From Pegoplata infirma (Eukaryota > Arthropoda > Insecta > Diptera > Anthomyiidae): a DNA stretch of 64,000 nucleotides. The DNA is taken from positions 51,298,313 to 51,362,312 of the forward strand of contig OY992537.1 in NCBI GenBank assembly GCA_963921195.1. Direction: 5' to 3'. The position numbers were made by a program, and so were the translations under genes. The notes below the pieces were generated by a model. That model searched no databases, was not told where the DNA came from, and worked only from the letters and a program-made list of their open reading frames with translations. This document shows positions 11,986-22,563 of this stretch, one piece after another (positions within the stretch are counted from its first letter, which is position 1; every line of letters begins with the position of its first letter).

Positions 11986-12910
11986 AGAAGTGATATGATT
12001 GTGGCAACCATAATTTAAGAGCATCATATTATGATTGAAAATTTCATCATAACTTGTTTGTAGCAACCATAACATTTTTGCAGCAATCATGGTAAGATTC
12101 TTAACATTTGAAAAATTATAATTTAGGACAATAATATGATTGCAAAAAAATTGCATGATTGATATAAACATTAGACCTGTTCTTAAATACAAGGAACATT
12201 ATTAAAATGTATTTTTCTAAAATGGATGGTTTAAGTTTTGTTTATTGATATCTAAAAATTCAAAATTCAGATAAGGAAAAGACGTGCCGAAAATCGGTTA
12301 AACATTTTTTAAGGGAAAAATATAATTTTTTTTTGATTTTACAAAAAGTGTATTTTAAATTGACTTTTTTCAAATAAGTAAAAAAAAATATTTTTATTTG
12401 CAATTATCCTTCTAACCAGCCAAAAGACACTGAACTCGGATGAAATATGACAGAGTTATAAATACTTCCACAGACCATAAGACCGTAATATTTTATCTTT
12501 TTTCTTTTTTTCTTCCCCTTAATATTGTACAATTGGCCTTAATTTTGTTCAACATCAGAAAATTTTTTTTCTCATATAATAAATAACGGTATAATGGTAT
12601 TGATGAATTTTCCTCAGATTTCTGTGTTTTTGGGCTGGTTAGAAATATAACACAGGCCGACAAAATTTAAAAAAAAAGTCGAAAACCCAGGGTTAGAGTA
12701 TTCTTTCCTAAGAGTTTGAGTTTTGCAAAATCCAAATCTGTACTTAGAATTTCTTCATCACGTCATGTTTTCGAGATATTTTAGCTTAAAGTTAGAAAGT
12801 ACATGTTTTTCGCCATTATCGAAACGTTATAACTAACTTCAGGTTAAGATATCTCAGAGATGAAGCAAGATTTTACAAAGGATAAACATTCGTTTTAAAT
12901 GTAATTTTTA
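11986..12910. other. Intronic A+T-rich DNA, no gene seen
   Basis: Intron 2 sequence without splice-flanked coding blocks. A loosely repeated GCAACCATAA/ATCATATTATGATTG motif occurs at 11990-12160. Nothing else is identifiable. Confidence 0.4.
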
Positions 12911-13083
12911 CACTCAAAAAAAAAAACCCCTTATCAAATTACTAGAAAAAGTCTTGTCCCATTTTATCAATATTTGACAGTTTTCCTTGTTTTTTAACAA
13001 ATAATTTTCAATCGAAATTTACATTTTCAAAAAAAAAAGTTACAAACTTTTCTTGTAATTTCACAAGTTTTTTCTTTTGAGTG
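12911..13083. mobile_element. Short D-type CACTC MITE, 173 bp
   Basis: It has complete ends, CACTCAAAAAAAAAAA and TTTTCTTTTGAGTG, flanked by TA on both sides (12909-12910 and 13084-13085). The internal phrases AAATTACTAGAAAAAGTC and TATTTGACAGTTTTCC place it in the D family as a deletion derivative. It abuts the 3' end of the family B copy. Confidence 0.85.
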
Positions 13084-13196
13084 TAGAAAAGTTAAATTCG
13101 ACTTGGCCGAATCTATGAATACCCTCCACAATGCTCTTTTTAAGTGATAGTAAATTTTCTAAGGTGAAAAAATTAACATTTTTGATTAGAAATATT

Positions 13197-13604
13197 GTTT
13201 CTGTAAAGACAGTCGAGCTCAGGCTCTAATTATAATTATGTATTATAATTATTCGATTTGTTATATATGGTTTTGAATTGAGAAAATTGTGAAAGAAAAA
13301 TTTAATTTTTCTAAAAATTTAAGACATCCTGGTTTGTTTCTTACTAGTTTCATATTATCCAGTTATAATAATCTTCAGAAAAACTTTTAATGTCAAATTT
13401 ATTTAGTTAATAGTCAATAGAACTCTATATGTGAAAATTATTTACAGATCGCAGCCGCCGAGGATTGAACCCATCATCATCTGTAATACTTTGCTATTAA
13501 CTGCTTGTAACGTACAATCACTCTAGACCGATACGCCACGAAGGCTGTTAAGCAAGTATCAACTAAATCTGATTTTTTCAATTCGAGTGGTGTTGTTGCT
13601 GTAG
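13197..13604 (-). mobile_element. SINE-like insertion with 16-bp target duplication
   Basis: Direct repeats TTTGATTAGAAATATT (13181-13196 and 13605-13620) flank it exactly, and the same phrase occurs once in uninterrupted family B copies (for example near 33416). Long duplications of this kind come from target-primed reverse transcription. On the reverse strand it has a CAACAACACC-type start, a tRNA-like head (13452-13547) and an A+T-rich body. No poly(A) tail is obvious. Confidence 0.8.
13452..13547 (-). ncRNA. tRNA-like pol III promoter module of the SINE
   Basis: Read on the reverse strand it has TGGCGTATCGGTCTAGAG (A-box-like) and GGGTTCAATCC (B-box-like, consensus GGTTCRANYCC), about 60 bp apart. 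A proper cloverleaf is not obvious, so this is a SINE head or decayed tRNA, not a functional tRNA gene. Confidence 0.6.
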
Positions 13605-14099
13605 TTTGATTAGAAATATTTTATTATCTGTAAAAAAACTTTTTTTTAGTAATTTTTGAAAAAAAAAAAAATTATTTACAAAATTTTTTTTGAGTGTAAA
13701 ATTTTTTTGAGTGTAAAATTTTTTTCGATTGCATTTTTTTTTTAGTGTAAAAATATTTTTGAGTGACAAAAATACGTTGTAAAATATTTTTGTGACTTAC
13801 CAATGTTTTTAAAACATTTTTAACGGCCTTTCAACACGTGAATTTAAGGTGAAACTAATCTGAAATTCCCGGTTTTGCTTATAAATTTTGAACCACTGAA
13901 CCGATATGGCTGAAATTCAATACAAACTAAGCCAGGGGAACGAAAAATATATATGCCAAGCGTCAGCATTCTCAGATTTGCCTTTCAAAAGTTAGCGTGT
14001 TTTTTATCTCGTAAATTCACGAAAACCCCTTGCCGAAATTCAGTCTTTTGCTCATAACCACTGGACCGATTTTTTGGATTGCAATACCAACCTGACCAG

Positions 14100-15392
14100 T
14101 AGGGGTGGGATAGTGCACGTGTTTTCGATTTCGACACGCTAGAACCGCTTATTTTGTGAGGTTCGTAAAAAAAATGCATGGGCCAAAAAATGGGACAGAT
14201 CGGATAGGATCTAGGGGTCGCTCATCGGGGTCAAAGTTGGGCGTAGAGGGGAAAAAATCCACAAAAAGCCCCAAAACTCCCCTGGTTTTGCTCCTAGAGG
14301 GGTCAAATGTGAGACCGGCCCCCATTACTTTTTCCTCCTGAACACTTTTGCCAAACATACCTAAGCCCTATCTCCAATCCCTAAGGGGGGTCCCATACAA
14401 AGGTTCAATTTTTAAAAAATCTTGCTCCTACCGCTCTAGCTGTCCTAGAATTCACCCTAGAGGAATCAAATGTATGACCATCCCCCAATATTTTTTCAAC
14501 CCCAACATTTTCTTAGAACATACCTACCCCCTATCTTCAATCCTTAGGGTGGTCCCCATACATTTTTTTTTATTTTTTCTTAAATTGTCATATTAAATCA
14601 GCTCCTACCGGTCCAATGGTGCCTCCTAGAGGGGTCATTATCGAGACCAACCCCCATTAATTTTTAGCCCCCAACACTTCTTCTGAACATACCAATTCCA
14701 TATCTCCAATTCCTAAGGGGTCTCCCACACAAAATGACATTTTTGTAAAACTTGCTCCCACCGCTCTAACTATCGCAGGGGTGACCCTAGAGAAGTTAAA
14801 TGTGTGACCGACCCCCAATAGTTTTTCAACCCCAACATTTTCTTAGAACATACCTACCCCCTATCTTCAATCCTTAGGGTGGTCCCCATACATTTTTTTT
14901 ATTTTTTCCTAAATTGTCATATTAAATCAGCTCCTACCGGTCCAATGGTGCCTCCTAGAGGGGTCATTATCGAGACCAACCCACATTAATTTTTAGCCCC
15001 CAACACTTCTTCTGAACATACCAATTCCATATCTCCAATTCCTAAGGGGTCTCCCACACAAAATGACATTGTTGTAAAACTTGCTCTCACCGCTCTAACT
15101 ATCGCAGGGGTGACCCTAGAGAAGTTAAATGTGTGACCGACCCCCAATATTTTGTCAGCCCCAACATTTTCCCCAAACAAACCTACCCTCTATTTTAAAG
15201 CCTTAAGGGTGTCCCCACACATTTTTTTTTTTAATTTTTTTTTTTTATAAAATCTGCGCCTACCGCTCCCATTCTGCATTTCAGGAACGGTAAATGCAGA
15301 CTGACCCCCATTAATTTTTTCCCCCTACATTTTTTCTGAACATACCTACGCCGTATTTCCACTTTGTAGGGGTGCTCCCCTGGGGAAAACTA
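14100..15392 (+). repeat. Left inverted arm of the 4.46-kb transposon
   Basis: It pairs with 17583-18557. It is built of degenerate subrepeats with CCTAGAGGGGTCA, CCCCCAATATTTTT, GAACATACCTACCCC and CTATCTTCAATCCTTAGGG. It is 318 bp longer than the right arm because of a tandem duplication (units 14483-14813 and 14814-15144). Small translations mirrored in the two arms are repeat by-products. Confidence 0.9.
14483..15144 (+). repeat. 331-bp tandem duplication inside the left arm
   Basis: CCCCAATATTTTTTCAACCCC at 14483 recurs 331 bp later (14814) with a single difference, and the downstream TTAGAACATACC, CCATACATTTTTTT and AAATTGTCATATTAAATCAG blocks recur at the same spacing. The right arm holds this unit once. 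Confidence 0.85.
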
Positions 15393-15653
15393 AATTAGTA
15401 ATGTATGTAGAGAAGTCAAATGTATGACCTGCCCATGTATTTTTTTAGTCAAAACATTTTCTTCAAACATACCTACCCTCTATCTTCAAGGTGTTACCCC
15501 ACAATTCTTTTATTTATTTTATCGAGAAATCCGAGGTCTTTAATTTGTAATTTAGTAGTAACTTTTGTTAAGCGTAAAAAAATATTTTTTTTAACTTGAA
15601 AATAATAAAAAATGATAAATATTATACATAACTATAAATCAAATTAATTTATT

Positions 15654-17580
15654 TTAATCGTGTGTTGGATATTGTTTCCGATTTTCGGCCACGACCTCAA
15701 GCAAAACTATTTTTTCCTCCTCGTTACGGCACAACACGTTGTTATAGTCTTCTATTAATTTTACGCCTCTTTCGGCAGCGTCGTTGACAACATGTAATTT
15801 ACGTAATATTTGCAGCGCTCGCTGGTAGTCCTGACGATTTTCCCAAGTATTTGGATCGGAAGCAATGAAATTTGTTGTTATTCCGAAGTGTGCAAAAAAT
15901 TTTGGAGTCTCAGGTGTGACGTAGTGGCTTAAATCAGTTTACATGAGTTCATGATTCACTTGTTTCGATGCCATGTTAATTCTTTTCACACCTTCGAATC
16001 CAACAACATGTACTGGAGGATTACAATCCTTGTTGCCACTGTCGCCGCTATCCTCTGAGGCATCTTCTTCCCCGATATCATCGTCTTCTTCTTCCTCGCT
16101 GTCTTCTTTAGACGATTCGCATTGGCGTAGATAGCCCTGTCTGGGGGGGGCTTAGCCCCCCCCAGAAAAATTTTAGCCCCCCCCCAGAATTTTAATCATT
16201 CACATTTTTTTTTAATAATTTAATGATTTCATTCATTTTTGCAACAATAAATAATAATAATGAACCTTTAGGACTCGTTATGACTATTCTACGAGTCTTA
16301 AGGACTCGTAATGATTATTGTATTAGATCTAATAGTTTTTCCCATTGAAAAATAGACTGAGTTATTGAAAATAGTTTTTATATGAATCTGATGTTTTTGT
16401 CAGTAATAAAAACTTTACCGAATCTTAGGGTTTTAACTTCACAAAAACATTTTAACTTCTTTGATTTAAAAAAGCTTCTAAATTCTAAGTGGTTTTTTAT
16501 AGACAAAAGTTATTGGAAGAAAAAATCTAAGAATTTTGACTAATAATCATCAACTTTTGCAATCATCAGAACCTTTTCTTGAAAAAAATCATAGTAATCT
16601 AATGATTTTACTATAAGAAACACATTAAAAATCTTTCATTCTCAAAACGTATCTGGGAGTTCTAAATTTCCGAAAAATTTTCAGAATCAAAATTTGTTAA
16701 AAAAATATTAATTTTTAACAGCTTTCGGGGGGCATTCGTTTCTGGGACACCTAGACGCATGTTAACGGGAACGCTTCAGGAATAGGTCTGGGTTTTTCTA
16801 TTAAAAAAAAATAAAAAAAAAAATCTAGGGGGGGCTTTAGCCCCCCCAGAAATGTTGGCTTCCTACGCCAATGACGATTCGTCCATCTCATCTTCAGATA
16901 ACTCTTCCTCCAATTCCTCTTTCTCTTCTTCAAATATACGAATTGCATTCGACATTTTTCGTTTTATTTCACAAGAGATATTCGGATCAAATAGTGCGAG
17001 AGCAACAGCTTCGCCACTGAGATACCAGAAATGTCCACAGAATCTCTTGACCAATCGTTGCGACAGAATCTTATCAATTGAAGCATAATTGGCAATCGCT
17101 TTCAAAAAATTCAAATCATTATTTGGAGCTTCTATTGCTTTGGTAGCGGTAAACCAAGCTATTACGTAAATTGGTTTGATGAAAACGGTCACATCAAGAA
17201 GTGCATTTAATTCTTTTTTGGCCAAACCGATATATTTTAGGAACAAAAACATTTTTAGGCAATATATGCCTTTTGCCATCCATCGAGCATGACTGATGGG
17301 TCCTGGTGGGCTAAAATGCCTATTAGGAATATTTTCGCCAAGGTATAATAAAACAATTTCAAGAAACTCGTTGTAGTCGTCTCTGGGTTGCTTTTCTTTT
17401 ATTTGAGCCCAACAAAACAACTTGATGTCAGTTTGGACTTGAGCTGGTATGTTGCCTGCCACTTCCTCAACTTATATGCCAAGACTGTACGGTTTGTCTT
17501 TTATAGTTTCACACTGCTCTTAAAAACGCGCAAACATTAGCACTCCTGGTCCAGACGTTTTGCCGAATTTGGTTTCAAAC
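15654..17580 (-). pseudogene. Decayed transposase-like gene
   Basis: The reverse-strand frame runs about 388 codons from 17580 to a TAA at 15654-15656 once the MITE at 16120-16873 and one copy of its duplication are set aside. Three in-frame TAA codons break it, at 17520-17522, 17472-17474 and 15939-15941. The longest intact piece is 199 residues (17462-16863). Visible features: a GKTSGPGVLMF segment, PGPISHARWMAKGIYCLKM, a Glu/Asp-rich stretch (EEEKEELEEELSEDEMDE and beyond), and a C-terminal NDAAERGVKLIEDYNN..CRNEEEK block. I recall similar unnamed transposon proteins in arthropods and cnidarians, but cannot name the superfamily. The 5' end is missing; the right arm begins directly upstream. 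Confidence 0.75.
16120..16873. mobile_element. 754-bp hAT-type MITE inside the transposase pseudogene
   Basis: Ends are CATTGGCGTAGATAGCC and the inverse of CATTGGCGTAGGAAGCC. It is flanked by the perfect 8-bp duplication ACGATTCG (16112-16119 and 16874-16881). The subterminal regions hold paired G/C-runs (CTGGGGGGGGCTTAGCCCC type). The interior is A+T-rich and non-coding. Removing it restores reading-frame continuity across the acidic stretch, so it landed in a then-open frame. Confidence 0.93.
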
Positions 17581-17582
17581 AC

Positions 17583-18557
17583 TTAGTTTTCCCCAGGGGA
17601 GCACCCCTACAAAGTGGAAATACGGCGTAGGTGTCTTCAGAAAAAATGTAGGGGGCAAAAATTAATGGGGGTCAGTCTGAATTTCCCGTCCCTAAAATGC
17701 AAAGTGGGAGCGGTAGGCGCAAATTAAAAAAAAAAAAATTAAAAAAAAAAATTGTGTGGGGACACCCTTTAGGCTTAAAAATAGAGGGTAGGTTTGTTTG
17801 GGGAAAATGTTGGGGCTGAAAAAATATTGGGGGTCGGTCACACATTTAACTTCTCTAGGGTCACCCCTGCGATAGTTAGAGCGGTGGGAGCAAGATTTAC
17901 AAAAATGTCGTTTTGTGTGGGAGACCCCTTAGGAATTGGAGATATGGAATTGGTATGTTCAGAAGAAGTGTTTGGGGCCAAAAATTAATGGGGGTTGGTC
18001 TTTATAATGACCCCTCTAGGAGGCACCATTGGACCGGTAGGAGCTGATTTAATATGACAATTTAAGAAAAAATAAAAAGAAATGTATGGGGACCACCCTA
18101 AGGATTGAAGATAGGGGGTAGGTATGTTCTAAGAAAATGTTGGGGTTGAAAAAATATTGGGGGTCGGTCATACATTTGATTCCTCTAGGGTGACTTTTAG
18201 GACAACTAGAGCGGTAGAAGAAAGATTTTTTAAAAATTGAACCTTTGTATGGGACCCCCCTTAGGGATTGGAGATAGGGCTTAGGTATGTTTGGCAAAAG
18301 TATTCAGGGGGAAAAAATAATGGGGGCCGGTCTCACATTTGACCCCTCTAGGAGCAAAACCAGGAGAGTTTTGGGGCTTTTTGTGGATTTTTTCCCCTCT
18401 ACTCCCAACTTTGACCCCGATGAGCGACCCCTAGATCCTATCCGACCTCCCCCATTTTTTGGCTCATACACTTTTTTTACCAACCTCACAAAATGAGCGG
18501 TTCTAGCGCTTCCAAATATTGCTGCTTAAAATCTCACACGACACTATCCCACCCTTA
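17583..18557 (-). repeat. Right inverted arm of the 4.46-kb transposon
   Basis: Reverse complement of the left arm from TTAGTTTTCCCCAGGGGAGC to the terminal CACTATCCCACCCTTA, with small indels. The outermost 50 bp differ more than the rest. Confidence 0.9.
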
Positions 18558-18700
18558 CTGACCAGGTAAATGCCCAACATATATGCCAAACAGAATTCTC
18601 TGTAGTCTTTCAAAAGTTAGAGTGTTTTCTACAGACTGACAGAGAGACGGACGGACATCGTTAGATCGACTTAGAATCGATCTATGATCATGAATATATG

Positions 18701-18930
18701 GGGCATTCCATGTCAAATCGGACACTTTGAAAACATTTTTTAGATTTTCCCAATTTGTTTACAGTTTTTAGTACCCTTCGAAAACTCCTTCGTGGTAAAT
18801 TTTAAGATTTTTTTGATGACCCGTCGGATTTTTAACCTCCAACATTTTTGTAAAACATACCACAGCCCTATCTCCACTCCCTAAGTAGGCTCCCATACAA
18901 ATAACAGTTGGAGCAAATTTTATAAAAATG
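18701..18930. repeat. Foreign block inside family B 5' region
   Basis: Where other family B copies read CTTTATGAGGTCTTAGACC this copy has a block starting GGGCATTCCATGTCAAATCG. The block includes AACATACCACAGCCCTATCT and CTCCCATACAAAT, which echo the subrepeats of the nearby transposon arms. Origin (insertion or conversion) unresolved. Confidence 0.5.
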
Positions 18931-19083
18931 TTACACATGGAATGACAAACTTATATATACCCTCTATCACTAGAGTGGAGGGTATAAAAAACTGAAAAAT
19001 TTGAGTTTCTTTCCCCTCATTTGCACCTTGTAAATATAAATTTAGGCCGCTAAAAAAAAATTCGAGTGCTCTTATTTTTGCTA

Positions 19084-19562
19084 CACTCAAAAAAAAAACT
19101 TGTAAAATTACAAGAAAAACTTGTAACTTTTTTTGTTTGCTACCTCCTATTTGACAAAAATTTTTAGTAATTTTACAAGATTTTTACCAATAGTTTTGTA
19201 AGTTTACAAGGTTTTTACCAATAAAATTGTAAATTTACAAATTTTTTGACACGATAAAATTTACAAAGAGGTTTCGTAATTTTACTAGATTTTTTTCTAC
19301 CTGCTATTTTACGAGAATTCCTAGTAATTTTACAAGCTTTTTACCAATAAAATTGTAAATTTACAGTTTTTTGGCGCAATTAAAATTACAAGGAATTCTC
19401 GTGAATTTACTAGATTTTTTTTGTAAAATTATCTTGGAAATTTGTAAAATTACAAAAAAAATGTAAATGTTGATTTGTTAAAAACAAGAAAAACTGTCAA
19501 ATATTGGTAAAATGGGATTACGAGACTTTTCCTAGTAATTTGACAAAGTTTTTTTTTGTGTG
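19084..19562. mobile_element. D-type MITE, 479 bp
   Basis: CACTCAAAAAAAAAACTTG at the left and TTTTTTTTTGTGTG at the right, with TA on each side (19082-19083 and 19563-19564). The interior is made of TTTTACCAATAAAATTGTAA-type and GTAAAATTACAAG-type near-palindromic units. No ORF. Confidence 0.85.
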
Positions 19563-19598
19563 TACTTAAAAAACTAAAATAAAGTCCATGACACTATA

Positions 19599-20358
19599 CA
19601 CTCAAAAAAATAAACTGGTAAAACGCCTGGTAAAATGCCTTGTAATCCCGTTCTACCAATATTTAACAATTTTCCTTGTTTTTTAACAAAAAATCTTGTA
19701 CTTTGCTCAAACGAGAACTACAGTTTTATTGTTAATTTTACAAGTTTATTTTCGTAATTGTATTCTACCATTTTGAAAGGTTATTTTACAAAGAAAACTG
19801 TAATTTTACAACAAAGTTTTTATTACGAGGATTCTAGTTGAATTACAAAAAAAAACTTTATTTTACAAAAATTATGTTATACGACGATTTATGGTGTTTA
19901 ACAAAAAAACTATTTTTTTTTGTATTTTTTTTTATTGAAAAATATTTAAAAAAAAAGTTGACAAAATTTTGAAAAATTTATTACGAGGATTAATTTAAGG
20001 AGGAGTAGTTAATTTACAAAAAAACAGTTATTTTACAAAAAATGATTTTATTGCGAGGATTTATGTTGTTAACAAAATTTTTTTTTTGTAAATTTACCAT
20101 TTTGGTTTGTAAATTTACCATTTTTTTAAACATATTTACCATTTTTTCTTGTAAGTTTACCATTTTTTTGTATTTTTCCGGTTTTAAAACAATATTTTTA
20201 CCAATAAAATTGGTTATTTTACCAATTTTTGGTGCATTCAAAATTACGAGGAAATCCTCGTAATTTTACGAGAATTTTACCTACGTCATATTTTTCGAGA
20301 ATAGCCTCGTAAAATCACGAGATTTATTGGTAACTTTACAAGTTTTTTTTTTTGAGTG
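19599..20358. mobile_element. D-b type MITE, 760 bp
   Basis: CACTCAAAAAAATAAACTGG at the left and TTTTTTTTTTTGAGTG at the right, flanked by TA (19597-19598 and 20359-20360). It is the intact relative of 851-1278. Only 36 bp separate it from the preceding MITE. Confidence 0.88.
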
Positions 20359-20399
20359 TAGAGACTTCCCTTGTGAGTAAAATCTATAAATAAAAAAGT

Positions 20400-20640
20400 G
20401 CAAAAGTGTTTTTTTCAAACTTGTTTTTGTGATTATTTCAAACTTCTTAAGATCCTCAAGACACTATGGGGCTACTAAATTAACGTATTTAAAAAAACTA
20501 AGCAAGATAGAGCAAAACGGACAACATTTTTTGAATCAAGAACTATGACGATCCTTAAGGGACTCAACTGTATTTTGGCCCATCGGGTCCAAGCCCAATG
20601 GGGTCTTCCCCTAATCGAGTCTTGAAATGTGTATGAACTA
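20400..20640 (-). repeat. F-interior-like repeat
   Basis: On the reverse strand it carries CCAATGGG, CTTAAGGATC and TTTTGCTCTATCTTGCTTAG, which recur in the F-type MITE interior (62390-62600), at 44640-44830 and at 24386-24530. No termini seen here. Confidence 0.55.
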
Positions 20641-20976
20641 AATTGAAATAAAATGTTTCCTATTTTTTAGTTCAAATTGGCATAATATTAAATACTACTA
20701 TATTTTCTTTCCTTATTTTTAAGAAAAATATGAACTTAAAAGATAAATAAATCAATTTTCTTTGAATTTAGTAAATTTCCACTGTTTAGTTATTTTATTT
20801 TTTGTAATTGTGTAGTGCGTTCACTACTATAGAGTCAAGTTTACACTACAACCTTCATTTAAAAAAGTCCTTTGACCTTTTCATTTCAATAAAAAAGGAA
20901 GATTTTTTTAATTTTATTATTACATTTTCAAATAATTAAAAAAAAATTAAAAATTTTCCACTCTGTTTCCTTTCAG

Positions 20977-21332
20977 CTGATAATGTTGTTGATTTAACTA
21001 GTTGCCAGTTAACAAAAAATGGCAATAAACTTGCTAAAACATTTAATGCCACTGCTGCAGCCGCAGTAGCAACGACAGCCTTTTCACAATTTCCAACCTT
21101 CGACTATGTAAAACCCGTTGTAGATGAACTGGCCTTAGAAGAAACGAAGGCCCTTAAAACGTCAACGGACATTAACACAGTGGATACGCAACATCAGCCA
21201 CAGACACAGTCACATTTACAAAACGAGGCAACATTTAGCAAAAGTGATAGAGATAATATTTCAAAAGCTTCATTCTTTATGCAATATCTTTTACTATTTC
21301 AACGTATTTTAATATGTTCAAGACGCAATTAT
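20977..21332 (+). CDS. ABCG1-like transporter, linker exon
   Basis: The acceptor is TTTCCTTTCAG and the donor TAT|GTAAGT. The 118 whole codons are open in the phase set by the previous exon. The first two thirds are a low-conservation linker with an alanine-rich run (ATAAAAVATTA) and a Gln/His stretch (TQHQPQTQSHLQ), followed by charged residues. The last 25 residues (FFMQYLLLFQRILICSRRNY and the start of the next exon) form the amphipathic connecting helix before the first membrane segment, where ABCG1 has TQF..L.KRTFL...RD. The linker probably diverges fast between species; this is inferred from its composition. Confidence 0.9.
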
Positions 21333-22000
21333 GTAAGTAATATTTTAATTTACTTTATTCGTTTTTTTAAGTAGTGCTAAATAATGTTTTTTTTAAATAA
21401 TTTTTGCTCATAAAATTTTGTGGTTTCAAAGAAAAAAAAAACATAATTATTGTTATGGCCTGTGTTCACGGTTTTTTGAAATTATTTTTGTTTTTATCTA
21501 TTGTTGAAAATATTTCATTCATATTTAATAGCTTTTAATTGTTCAAAAAATACAAAAAAACTAACTTTAAAATGTTTTGAAAATTATAACAATTACTATT
21601 TTAAAAGATTTACTCATCTTTTTTATTTTAATTTTTTTTAAATCCAGTATTTATATTCATATTTTTAATTATAAATTATATGTATTCAAAATGACATCAA
21701 TTGCTATTTTTTTTTTAATTATAATTATTTATTTTTAATCCAGTTTTAATTTGAAATCCAACATGTGTTTTTCTATTTCTAATTTTGGTTTTAAATACAG
21801 TGCACATAGGGGCAGCTATATCGGGCTTCTTTACAACAATTCAATTTTGAAAAAAAACCCGATTTTTCAATTTCATTATTTTATATCAAAAGTCTATACT
21901 TATCTACGCTTGACTGCGTTTTTAGTTTTTTGATTAATATTTTCTTTTTTTCTTGAGTAAAAAAAAAAAAAACAAAAAAAATCAAAAAAAAAATTTTAAA
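21333..22000. other. Intronic A+T-rich DNA, nothing recognised
   Basis: No exon-like block, repeat terminus or RNA feature is visible; a 60-codon open stretch at 21751 is composed of biased A+T sequence. Confidence 0.4.
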
Positions 22001-22002
22001 TA

Positions 22003-22538
22003 CACACAAAATAAAACTTTGTCAAATTACTAGGAAAAGTCTCGTAATTCCATTTTACCAATATTTGACAGTTTTCCTTGTTTTTTAACAAATCGAAATT
22101 TAATTTTTTTTTTTTGTAATTTTACAATTTTTTTTTTGTAATTTTACAAATTTCCAAGATAGTTTTACAAAAAAAGTCTAGTAAATTCACTAGAATTCCT
22201 TGTAATTTTAATTGCGCAAAAAAACTGTAAATTTACAATTTTATTGGTAAAAAGCTTGTAAAATTACAAAATTATTGCTAAAAAGCTTGTAAAATTACTA
22301 GGAATTCTCGAAAAATAGGAGGTAGCAAAAAATCAAGTAAAATTACGAAACCTCTTTGTAAATTTTATCGTGTCAAAAAATTTGCAAATTTACAATTTTA
22401 TTGGTAAAAACCTTGTAAAATTACAAAATTATTGGTAAAAATCTTGTAAAATTACTAGGAATTTTTGTCAAATAGGTGGTAGCAAACAAAAAAAGTTACA
22501 AGTTTTTCTTGTAATTTTACAAGGTTTTGTTTTTAGTG
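22003..22538. mobile_element. D-type MITE, 536 bp
   Basis: Ends CACACAAAATAAAACTTTG and GGTTTTGTTTTTAGTG, with TA duplications (22001-22002 and 22539-22540). Interior matches 19084-19562 in the opposite orientation. Confidence 0.82.
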
Positions 22539-22563
22539 TATATGGAACTAAGAAAATTGTATT

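Larger units (their letters stand above)
14100..18557. mobile_element. 4.46-kb long-inverted-repeat transposon
   Basis: It begins TAGGGGTGGGATAGTG and ends with the inverse of TAAGGGTGGGATAGTG. The 8-bp target duplication is CTGACCAG (14092-14099 and 18558-18565). The uninterrupted family B copy at 33910-33940 shows the empty site. Inverted arms (14100-15392 and 17583-18557) surround a central 2.2 kb with a broken transposase-like gene on the reverse strand. The 8-bp duplication and TAGGG ends fit the hAT superfamily, but no hAT dimerisation motif is recognisable in the protein, so the class is open. Confidence 0.9.
13086..18986 (-). mobile_element. Family B element, host of nested insertions
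   Basis: The 3' tail at 13086-13180 reads (reverse) ATTCGGCCAAGTCGAAT; the 5' end at 18950-18986 is TATACCCTCTATCACTAGAG with its paired GGGTATA. It is interrupted by a SINE-like unit (13197-13604) and the 4.46-kb transposon (14100-18557). Segment 18701-18930 replaces the expected sequence near the 5' end with an unrelated block. Confidence 0.85.

Noticed and set aside
16863..17462. Intact 199-codon gene on the reverse strand
   Set aside because: Reading continues in the same frame both upstream (through stops at 17472 and 17520) and downstream across the MITE, so it is only the longest surviving piece of a broken transposase-like gene.
14156..18496. Pairs of small ORFs with identical peptides
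   Set aside because: They lie at mirrored places in the two transposon arms on opposite strands and reflect the inverted repeat, not conserved genes.
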